From contig CAMKPZ010000006.1 of assembly GCA_946414805.1 (NCBI GenBank), forward strand, positions 62,001-126,000: DNA of 64,000 nt, read 5' to 3'. The notes under the pieces are model-generated. The model searched no databases and was not told the DNA's origin. It was given only the letters and a program-made list of their open reading frames with translations. Shown in pieces: positions 43,766 through 50,689 of this stretch. Origin of the DNA: an uncultured Bacteroidales bacterium. Its GTDB lineage: Bacteria; Bacteroidota; Bacteroidia; Bacteroidales; Paludibacteraceae. The translations under genes were made by a program, and so were the position numbers. How positions within the stretch are numbered: position 1 is the first letter of the stretch; each line of letters starts with the position of its first letter.

Positions 43766-44371
43766 ATGATTTACGGATATATTCGCGTAAGTTCCGAGAA
43801 GCAGACCGTCGAGAACCAGCGTTTTGAAATTATAGAGTTCTGCAAAGTAAACAACCTCCTTATCGACGGATGGATCGAAGAGACGATCAGCGGCACCCAG
43901 GCCTTCAGCAAACGGCGGCTGGGGAAACTGCTGAAGACCGTTCATAAAGGAGACACGATCATCTGCTCCGAGTTGTCGCGGCTCGGCCGATCGCTATTTA
44001 TGATCATGGAGATCCTCAGTATCTGCATGAAAAAAGAATGCCGCGTATGGACAATCAAAGACAAGTACCGTCTGGGCGATGACCTCCAATCCAAAGTTCT
44101 GGCTTTCGCCTTCGGTCTCTCCGCCGAGATTGAGCGAAACCTCATCTCCCAACGCACCAAAGAAGCTCTGGCACGGCTGCGTGCGGAAGGCAAACCCATC
44201 GGTCGCCCGAAAGGTGCCCTGTCCGATAAGAAATTCTTCAAACTACGCACCAAAGACAGCCTCCTCCGCGCGATGATAGCCGAAGGTCTGTCATTCTATC
44301 AGATAGGCGAAGAGCTGCATGTCAGCCGCAACACCGTTGTACGTTATTACAAGCGTTTTATAGAGGAATAA
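43766..44371 (+). CDS. Mpi-type serine DNA invertase
   Basis: A 201-aa site-specific recombinase: MIYGYIRVSSEKQTVENQ with nucleophile Ser9, SELSRLGRS and EIERNLISQRTKEAL, then a C-terminal helix-turn-helix (GLSFYQIGEELHVSRNTVVRYYKRF). Related master invertases such as Mpi of Bacteroides fragilis flip promoters of surface polysaccharide loci. No invertible segment was found next to it here. The ATG is fixed by the promoter (43755-43762); a longer frame upstream is antisense to the neighbour. Confidence 0.88.
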   Translation: MIYGYIRVSSEKQTVENQRFEIIEFCKVNNLLIDGWIEETISGTQAFSKRRLGKLLKTVHKGDTIICSELSRLGRSLFMIMEILSICMKKECRVWTIKDKYRLGDDLQSKVLAFAFGLSAEIERNLISQRTKEALARLRAEGKPIGRPKGALSDKKFFKLRTKDSLLRAMIAEGLSFYQIGEELHVSRNTVVRYYKRFIEE

Positions 44372-44446
44372 TAGCCTTTTCAGGCAAAAAATCTTCTTTT
44401 TCTGTACTTTTTTGCCAAAAAATTTGGTTATATCAAAAAAAAGCAG

Positions 44447-44454
44447 TACCTTTG
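44447..44454 (+). promoter_or_regulatory. -7 box for tRNA-fMet
   Basis: TACCTTTG, 31 nt upstream of the tRNA. Also the only promoter seen for the EEP gene behind it. Confidence 0.7.
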
Positions 44455-44485
44455 CACCCGCTTTCGTTTCAACGGAAGATTTTGG

Positions 44486-44557
<72 letters not shown>

Positions 44558-44561
44558 CACT

Positions 44562-45833
44562 ATGAAAAGACTTATTCTTTTTCTGATTATCGGCACGCTC
44601 TCCGCTCACGCGGTGGAGCGTGTTTCTTTAGAGCAGCTCCAGTCGGATTGGAGCCGGTATACCAACCAGACCGTAGTGATCACCACCCCACTTGTCGTTT
44701 GCGGCAGTTTCTATGATTCGTTAGTGCTGGCACCGGAACGCCTTTTCTGTCCGGAAGAACGCGCCGTGGGTCTGGCGGACGGAGACAGCACGGCTTACTA
44801 CTCTCTCGCCGAGCATAACCGCAACGCGAGCATATGCGTACACCTGCGTAATAATTATTATGAGGTGCGCACCGGCGATCTTGTGCGAAATCTAAAGGCG
44901 CGCGTGACGGGCGAACGGCAACTGCTCACCGGCGGTTCTGTACGCACCCGTCATATGGCGAAAGACCGGCTACCCAAACCGCGCAAAGGAGAACTGCGTA
45001 TCGTAGGAGCGAATATCGAGAATTATTTCGCGGACTTGGGCGGCTATGCCCATAAGCGGACGACACGCGAACAGCAGGCTCTCAAGACCCGCAAAGTGGC
45101 AGCCGGACTGAAAGCCATGCACGCCGATATCATTGCCTGCTGCGAGATGCAGGTGGGCGACAAAGCGCCGCAGATGCTACTCGAAGCCCTTAACAAGAAC
45201 GGAGGCCATTACGATTATATCACCGTTCCGATGGCGAACAAAGACCGCATAGGCGGGTGTTTCATCTACAATACCGACCGCGTACGGGCGTACACGGAAC
45301 CGCTCTCCGCGTACCGCGACACCACCGATCATTATTATTCCCGGATGTTCGCCGTCGGTTTTGAAGAGACCGCTTCCGGCAAAAGACTGATCCTCAGCGT
45401 CAATCATCTGAAATCCAAACGCCCGGGCCGCACTCAGTATGACACCAATCTCAAGCGTCTGCAGAACACCGATTCGTTGCTGGCAATGCTGCCGCAAGCC
45501 GTTGCGCAGTTCGGCGACCAAGATATCCTGCTGTTAGGCGACTATAACTGTTACAGCCAGGAGCAACCGATCCAAACAATCCTTCGCGCCGGATACCGAG
45601 AGATGCTTCCCTTGGGTTCGTCCGCCGATTATTCGTATTCCTATAAAGGCGAGATCGGTTATCTGGACCGTTGTTTCGCTTCTCCCTCGATGGCGCCGCA
45701 GATCGTGCGTGTCCGCCCGTGGCATGTTAACGCCGATTGGTATTACCAGCACGGCGCCTACAAGATGAAAGACAAAACGATGCATCGCTACGCCGATCAT
45801 GATCCCATCATCGTAGATGTCAGGTTGGAGTAG
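44562..45833 (+). CDS. Secreted endonuclease/exonuclease/phosphatase family protein
   Basis: A 423-aa protein with a signal peptide (cleavage near AHA). Residues 20-130 form an OB-like domain; the EEP core follows: RIVGANIENYF, DIIACCEMQ, SVNHLKSKRPG, LLGDYN, and the catalytic YADHDPIIVDV end. Role: extracellular or periplasmic nuclease or phosphodiesterase. Its ATG is 4 nt after tRNA-fMet, so mRNA is made by tRNA processing. Ends in an AAGTCGAAAG iterated repeat. Confidence 0.85.
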   Translation: MKRLILFLIIGTLSAHAVERVSLEQLQSDWSRYTNQTVVITTPLVVCGSFYDSLVLAPERLFCPEERAVGLADGDSTAYYSLAEHNRNASICVHLRNNYYEVRTGDLVRNLKARVTGERQLLTGGSVRTRHMAKDRLPKPRKGELRIVGANIENYFADLGGYAHKRTTREQQALKTRKVAAGLKAMHADIIACCEMQVGDKAPQMLLEALNKNGGHYDYITVPMANKDRIGGCFIYNTDRVRAYTEPLSAYRDTTDHYYSRMFAVGFEETASGKRLILSVNHLKSKRPGRTQYDTNLKRLQNTDSLLAMLPQAVAQFGDQDILLLGDYNCYSQEQPIQTILRAGYREMLPLGSSADYSYSYKGEIGYLDRCFASPSMAPQIVRVRPWHVNADWYYQHGAYKMKDKTMHRYADHDPIIVDVRLE

Positions 45834-45875
45834 TAGAAAGTCGAAAGCAGAAAGTCGAAAGTCGAAAGTCGAAAG
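45834..45875. repeat. Short iterated repeat, AAAGTCGAAAGT family
   Basis: Four to five units of GAAAGTC/AAAGTCG directly after the EEP stop codon. Confidence 0.8.
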
Positions 45876-45898
45876 AAAGGCAGCCGTCGGCTGCCTTT
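45876..45898. terminator. Bidirectional terminator
   Basis: AAAGGCAGCC (45876-45885) pairs with GGCTGCCTTT (45889-45898). It serves the EEP gene on plus and tRNA-Arg on minus. Confidence 0.75.
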
Positions 45899-45900
45899 CT

Positions 45901-45974
45901 TGTGATCCCGCTGGGGCTCAAACCCAGAACCTTCAGAACCGGAATCTGACACTCTATTCAATTGAGCTACGGGA
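45901..45974 (-). tRNA. tRNA-Arg (CCG)
   Basis: The minus strand starts GGTCCCG and ends CGGGATC plus A. Anticodon loop TTCCGGT gives CCG. It is in the leader of nothing; it follows the Zn-peptidase gene by 10 nt and is probably cotranscribed with that operon. CCA not encoded. Confidence 0.93.
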
Positions 45975-45984
45975 CCGGTGTTTA

Positions 45985-46689
45985 TCAATCTCTCCGTCCT
46001 CCCATGAAGACGAGGATGTAATAAACGAGTGTGGCAAGCGAACTGAGCGCTGCAACCACGTATGTATAAGCGGCACTATGGAGCGCATCGCTGGCCATTT
46101 CGGTAGTATGATTATCCGTTATTCCTGCTTCGCGGAGCCAGTTGACGGCGCGGCGGCTGGCGTCCACCTCCACCGGAAGGGTCACGAAGGAGAACAAGGT
46201 AGTGGTGGCGTACAGAACGATGCCGATCAGCAACAGTTGCGGAAAGACATTGATCAGCAGCAGCCCCGCCAAGAGGAGCCAAGTCATCCAATGGCTGGCG
46301 AAAGAGACCACCGGCACGAGCGCCGAACGCATCTTGAGCGGCGCGTACGCCTGATCGTGCTGCAAGGCGTGACCGCACTCGTGAGCCGCTACCGCCGCAG
46401 CCGCCACGTTTGCCCCGTGATACACATCATCCGAGAGGTTGACGGTCTTCGTCACAGGATTATAATGGTCGGTCAACTGCCCCTTGACACAGGTGATCTT
46501 CACATCGTAGATCCCGTTCTCCTTCAGCATCTTCTCCGCAATATCGCGCCCCGTCATGGAGAGGGGTTCCTTGGAATACTTGCGGAACTTACGCTCCAAA
46601 GACGCCGATACCAACCAGCTCGCCAACGCGATACCGATAAATATCACCCAGTATATAACTGTCGGATCAAAGGTCTCTACTGTTTCCAT
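45985..46689 (-). CDS. Membrane zinc metallopeptidase (Zn_peptidase_2 type)
   Basis: A 234-aa protein: N-terminal helix (about 12-30), zinc motif AAHECGHALQ (His103, Glu104, His107), then two or three membrane helices (LLLAGLLLINVFPQLLLIGIV and others). This family is widespread and poorly studied; a membrane-embedded protease role is inferred. It overlaps the Fur-like gene by 23 nt. Confidence 0.85.
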   Translation of the reverse strand: METVETFDPTVIYWVIFIGIALASWLVSASLERKFRKYSKEPLSMTGRDIAEKMLKENGIYDVKITCVKGQLTDHYNPVTKTVNLSDDVYHGANVAAAAVAAHECGHALQHDQAYAPLKMRSALVPVVSFASHWMTWLLLAGLLLINVFPQLLLIGIVLYATTTLFSFVTLPVEVDASRRAVNWLREAGITDNHTTEMASDALHSAAYTYVVAALSSLATLVYYILVFMGGRRD

Positions 46690-47152
46690 TGTTATTTTGT
46701 TTTTTTACCAACCGGCGGCAGATCTTACATTCCCCGTACACGAAAAGCGAGAAGTGCTGCATTGTGAAATTAGAGTATTTACGCTCCTTCACCAAGCGTT
46801 CGACCGCTTTATCCTGAATCTCCGTCACCCGTCCGCATTTATGGCAAACGACCTGCATACGGATCTGGTTACCGGACATCAATTCGTATTCCGTGGCGCT
46901 CTTGCCGCGCTGTCGATTAGTTGCATGCAAAATCTGTGCCAAAACGAACACATTGAGTGCATTATATACCGTTCCGACAGAAATTCGCTCTTCCTGACAG
47001 GCTTTTGTCAGTTGGTCTGCCGTAAAAGGCTGCGACAACTGACACACCTGCTCCAACACCATATTCCGTACCGCAGAGGGACGCATCTCGTGTGCTTTGA
47101 GGTATGCGCTCAACTGCAACAACGCCGCCTTATATGACTTCGCGCCTTTCAT
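46667..47152 (-). CDS. Fur-family transcriptional regulator
   Basis: A 161-aa protein: winged helix (about 10-80, ISVGTVYNALNVF), then a metal-binding dimerisation domain with CxxC pairs (Cys103/106 and Cys142/145) and the QVVCHKCGRV strand. It may sense iron, zinc or peroxide (PerR-like); which one cannot be told. Position upstream of the Zn-peptidase gene suggests shared control. Confidence 0.88.
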   Translation of the reverse strand: MKGAKSYKAALLQLSAYLKAHEMRPSAVRNMVLEQVCQLSQPFTADQLTKACQEERISVGTVYNALNVFVLAQILHATNRQRGKSATEYELMSGNQIRMQVVCHKCGRVTEIQDKAVERLVKERKYSNFTMQHFSLFVYGECKICRRLVKKQNNNGNSRDL

Positions 47153-47168
47153 CTACGCCGGTTTTGTC

Positions 47169-48299
47169 TTATATCTCCTTTATATACGCGCGGTGGCGTT
47201 TATGCACCTTATGGTCAAATTGCGTAAAGTTGGCAATATTCTTCGCATTCGTTTCCAGAATATTGGTGGTCTCCAGTATCTGAATGCCGTATCGGTTGAT
47301 CACCGGGATCTGATCCTGGAAGAAGAGCGCATTCAGGCCCTTGTCCTGATAATCCGGACGGATGGCGATCAGCAGGAAACTGAAGGATTTCATTTTCTTC
47401 GCCTTCAGCGCTTTGAGCAGGTGGTACCATCCCATCGGGAACAATTTGCCGCCGCATTTACGCAAGGCATCGCTAATATCCGGCATTCCCAGTCCCACGC
47501 CCACGATCTCGTCTTTCTCATTCACCACCAGCGTGACGAAATCGAAATTGAGGATCGGGAAATACATGTCTTTGTAGTAATTCTTCTGCTTGACGGTCAT
47601 CGGCTGGAAGTTATACAACTTCTGGTACGCCTCGTCAATCACATCCATATACTGGATACCGAACCGGCGCACCAGTTCGCGCGAGTTCTTCACCTTCACG
47701 GTGTGCACATGCGACCGCTGCTTCACGATCTCCGCAATACGATCCAGCCGCTCCGGCACCGTTTTAGGCGGATAGACCTGAATCTCAATCCAATCGGCAT
47801 CTTTCCTCAGCCCGTACGCGTCCATGTGACGCACATAATACGGATAGTTATAGAGCGAAGCCATCACCGCCGGATATTCATATCCCTCCAGGAGCAGTCC
47901 CTCGTGGTCGAAATCCGTGAATCCCACAGGGCCGTTCAGCGCATCCATACCGCGCTCTTTCCCCCAAGCAGCCACAGTATCCAAAAGGGCTTTGCTGACC
48001 TCCAGATCGTCAATAAAATCAAACCATCCGAAGCGCACATGGCGGAATCCCCATTTCTCGTTTGCCCTGCGGTTGATGATGCCGGCAATCCGTCCGACCG
48101 GTTTGCCCTCGCGGTAAGCCATCCACAACCGGTATTCGCACACCTCCAGCGCAGGGTTCTTCTCCGGCTCGAAACAGTTCATCTCATCGAAGAAAATCGG
48201 CGGGCAATAATACGGATCACCTTTGTATAAATCATTCGCGAACCCGATAAAGCGTTCGAGCTCTTTTTTCGTATGTATTTCGCGTATTTCAACAGCCAT
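47169..48299 (-). CDS. GNAT-like acetyltransferase family protein
   Basis: A 376-aa protein that contains weak GNAT features in both halves (KPVGRIAGIINRRAN...; EIVGVGLGMPDIS...). Related long proteins in Bacteroidales are annotated as N-acetyltransferase-like; substrate unknown. Promoter TACTTTTG on the minus strand (48327-48334). Divergent from tmRNA. Confidence 0.75.
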   Translation of the reverse strand: MAVEIREIHTKKELERFIGFANDLYKGDPYYCPPIFFDEMNCFEPEKNPALEVCEYRLWMAYREGKPVGRIAGIINRRANEKWGFRHVRFGWFDFIDDLEVSKALLDTVAAWGKERGMDALNGPVGFTDFDHEGLLLEGYEYPAVMASLYNYPYYVRHMDAYGLRKDADWIEIQVYPPKTVPERLDRIAEIVKQRSHVHTVKVKNSRELVRRFGIQYMDVIDEAYQKLYNFQPMTVKQKNYYKDMYFPILNFDFVTLVVNEKDEIVGVGLGMPDISDALRKCGGKLFPMGWYHLLKALKAKKMKSFSFLLIAIRPDYQDKGLNALFFQDQIPVINRYGIQILETTNILETNAKNIANFTQFDHKVHKRHRAYIKEI

Positions 48300-48326
48300 T
48301 TTTCAGGTTTTTGACAAAAAATCGTG

Positions 48327-48374
48327 CAAAAGTACAAAAAAATTTTGATATGTGCAAAAAAAAGTGTAATTTTG
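48327..48374. promoter_or_regulatory. Divergent promoters of the GNAT gene and tmRNA
   Basis: Minus TACTTTTG at 48327-48334. Plus TTTTG ending 48347, then TAATTTTG 48367-48374, about 21 nt before the tmRNA 5' end. Confidence 0.75.
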
Positions 48375-48395
48375 CAGCCGTTTTCACCGAAAGAA

Positions 48396-48784
48396 GGGGC
48401 TATCTGGTTTTGACAGCAGGTAGAATGGTGGTGTAAGCACGCCGAGCATTGAGGATAGGCTCGTAAATATCATCTTCGAATTATAACTGGCAACACTTCT
48501 TATGCTCTCGCTGCCTAATCGAAGTACAGTAGATTAGCTTATTCGGGCGCCAGGCGCCTGAACGGGACGTCGCTCCAAGCCGAGTCTGTGGGCTGAAGGA
48601 TCAAGCGGCGCAGAAATACACAGAATAGGAGTCGCAGGCTGCGATACGGCTCCGAAGTTCAAGCAGATAAGCCGGCAGTTGGTGGCTTGGGTCTTGCTGC
48701 CGGACGAAAACAAAGGCCAAGATAAGCGTGTAGAAAGCATTATTGTTCCTTGTTTGGACACGGGTTCGACTCCCGTTAGCTCCA
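48396..48784 (+). ncRNA. ssrA: Transfer-messenger RNA
   Basis: About 389 nt. 5' end GGGGCTATCTGGTTTTGACAGC, 3' end GGGTTCGACTCCCGTTAGCTCCA; GGGGCTA pairs with TAGCTCC. The tag frame starts at GGC 48489 and encodes GNTSYALAA before TAA 48516-48518 (with the tRNA-borne Ala in front). It rescues stalled ribosomes with SmpB. One-piece form. Confidence 0.96.
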
Positions 48785-48850
48785 CATCTCCGATTAAAAC
48801 GCACTCCGTTAGCGCTTTAATCGGTTTCAAAAAAAACGGGATGCAAACGA

Positions 48851-48923
48851 GGGGTATTAGCTCAGTTGGTAGAGCGCAACGTTCGCAATGTTGAGGTCAG
48901 GGGTTCGACTCCCCTATGCTCCA
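48851..48923 (+). tRNA. tRNA-Ala (CGC)
   Basis: GGGGTAT pairs with ATGCTCC, giving the G3-U70 wobble that identifies alanine tRNA. Anticodon loop TTCGCAA gives CGC. CCA not encoded. Confidence 0.94.
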
Positions 48924-49011
48924 CTTCGTTCCGCAGGGGGTCTCCCCGGGTTCTTAGCCCTAAAGGGCACGATTATTGCCAGAGGCAATTTTCGACTCCC
49001 CTATGCTCCAC
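48904..49011 (+). repeat. Block repeating the tRNA-Ala 3' end
   Basis: TTCGACTCCCCTATGCTCCA (48904-48923) recurs identically at 48991-49010, 87 bp apart. The block between contains GGGGGTCTCCCC, a GCCC-taaa-GGGC hairpin and ATTGCC-aga-GGCAAT directly before the repeated end. The layout and part of the sequence (CGATTAT...) match the block after tRNA-Ser (TGA), and TTCTTAGCCC...GGGCACGATTATT matches 13301-13329. Confidence 0.85.
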
Positions 49012-49012
49012 A

Positions 49013-50008
49013 CTAAAGGCTCTTGATATATTTATCGGCTTCGATAGCGGCTTTCGCGCCGCTGCCGGCTGCTACAATCGCCTGGCGGTAATGCGGATCG
49101 GCACAATCTCCTGCTGCAAAAACGCCCTCCATTTTTTCATTTTCACATTTACCCATTTCCGCATTTCCGCATTTGAAGCATTGTGTGGAGACTCCGTCGG
49201 TGAGGATGTATCCTTCTGCATCGCGTGCAATGAAATCCTTGAAAAGATCCGTGTTGGGATGGTGACCGATAGCCAGGAAGAAACCGTCGATCGCTATATG
49301 GCGGAGTTCTTCGTCCGGTTCGCCTTTGCGGTACACAAGATCGGCTCCCTGCACCTTTGTTTCGCCTGTCAGTCGGAGCGTGTTGTGCTCGAAGAGCACT
49401 TCGATCTTCGGGTTATTGAGCACACGCTGCTGCATGATCTCCGAGGCACGGAGGTAAGGCTTGCGGACGATCATATATACCTTCTCACAGAGGCCTGCCA
49501 AGTAATTTGCTTCCTCGCAAGCGGTGTCTCCGCCGCCAACAACCGCTACGGTCTTCTTGCGATAGAAGAAACCGTCGCAAGTGGCACATGCACTCACGCC
49601 GCGGCCTTTGTAGGTGCGCTCGGACTCAATGCCGAGGTATTTGGCAGAAGCGCCAGTAGCGATGATCACGGCATCGGCTTCGTACAGGTCCGTGTCTTCA
49701 ACCCATACTTGATGAGGTTTGCGGGCTTCGCCCGTGTTTGAGGTTGTTTGGAAGTTCACCTTTGTAACAATGCCAGAAACAAAGGTAGTACCGAAACGCT
49801 CCGCCTGACGCTTCATGTCGTCCATCATCTGAAACGGCTCTACGCCGTCCGGATATCCGGGGAAATTCTCCACTTCCGTTGTGGTCATCAACTGGCCGCC
49901 GAGTTGCGGTCCCTCAATCAGCACCGGCTGCAGGTTAGCGCGGCCGGCATATATAGCAGCAGTGTACCCCGCAGGGCCGCTGCCAATAATCAGACATTTG
50001 GTTCTCAT
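49013..50008 (-). CDS. trxB: Thioredoxin-disulfide reductase
   Basis: A 331-aa FAD/NADPH enzyme: GSGPAGYTAAIYAGRA, redox CATC (Cys141, Cys144), GGGDTACEEA and FAAGDCAD. It keeps thioredoxin reduced. Residues about 277-292 (KCGNAEMGKCENEKM) are an in-frame short repeat (49131-49176), just before the FAAGD strand; the same unit is in the RlmL-like gene. The gene ends 2 nt from the tRNA-Ala repeat block. Confidence 0.93.
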   Translation of the reverse strand: MRTKCLIIGSGPAGYTAAIYAGRANLQPVLIEGPQLGGQLMTTTEVENFPGYPDGVEPFQMMDDMKRQAERFGTTFVSGIVTKVNFQTTSNTGEARKPHQVWVEDTDLYEADAVIIATGASAKYLGIESERTYKGRGVSACATCDGFFYRKKTVAVVGGGDTACEEANYLAGLCEKVYMIVRKPYLRASEIMQQRVLNNPKIEVLFEHNTLRLTGETKVQGADLVYRKGEPDEELRHIAIDGFFLAIGHHPNTDLFKDFIARDAEGYILTDGVSTQCFKCGNAEMGKCENEKMEGVFAAGDCADPHYRQAIVAAGSGAKAAIEADKYIKSL

Positions 50009-50009
50009 A

Positions 50010-50573
50010 TCAAAATCTCAAATCATTTACAAATGTAGTTTCCTCTGGTTCGATCGTGTACCGTCCTTCGGAGGTTACGAACGCAGGGTTCATCAGCCGC
50101 AGCGTTGTTACTTTTTTTCCTTCTTTCACCGTTGCCTCTACCGGCAGCAGGCCTTCATTGCGCACCTTCAGTGTGAAGCGGTCCACTCCGGTGTTCTGCT
50201 CTTTGGGCGTCAGCGTTATGGTTGTCTGCTTGCCGTTCGCAGAGGTCCGTTCGCTTACCGTGCATACATCCATCAGTGCTTTCGCGAAGAGGAACGGATT
50301 GGCCTCCAGCAACTCTTCTTCCGTCGGACGGGTGAGCGTCAGTTCGTCCGTTTCGGCGGAGTACATATACATGGTATTTCCGTCGAAGGCAGCGTCCGTA
50401 GCCTCCATCGACAACGCGAAACAGCGTCCTTTCATCGTGATTGTTCCCGGATAGTTCATCGGTGCGTCCGCTTCTTCAGCGACCGTCACGGTGAACTTCG
50501 ACTGGAGCGTTTTCTGCTCCAGATTCGTCAAAAAAGACGAAAGGACAGTTAATATAGTTAATAACATTTTCAT
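50010..50573 (-). CDS. LolA-like outer-membrane lipoprotein carrier
   Basis: A 187-aa protein with a signal-like helix (1-15) and the half-barrel strands of LolA (LQSKFTVTV, PGTITMKGRCFALSM, LPVEATVKEG). It should ferry lipoproteins across the periplasm. The gene lies between ftsK and trxB, a common Bacteroidales arrangement. Confidence 0.8.
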   Translation of the reverse strand: MKMLLTILTVLSSFLTNLEQKTLQSKFTVTVAEEADAPMNYPGTITMKGRCFALSMEATDAAFDGNTMYMYSAETDELTLTRPTEEELLEANPFLFAKALMDVCTVSERTSANGKQTTITLTPKEQNTGVDRFTLKVRNEGLLPVEATVKEGKKVTTLRLMNPAFVTSEGRYTIEPEETTFVNDLRF

Positions 50574-50587
50574 TTATTTCCAGATAC

Positions 50588-50661
50588 GACTTTATATCGA
50601 CTTAATCTCGACTTAACCTCGACTTAACCTCGACTTGACCTCGACTTGACCTCGACATGAC
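50588..50661. repeat. Short iterated repeat, TCGACTTAACC family
   Basis: Six 11-bp units (TCGACTTAATC, TCGACTTAACC, TCGACTTGACC and variants) between ftsK and the LolA-like gene. Confidence 0.85.
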
Positions 50662-50689
50662 CCTTACTCGCTTCCTGCCCGTTAGCGGA

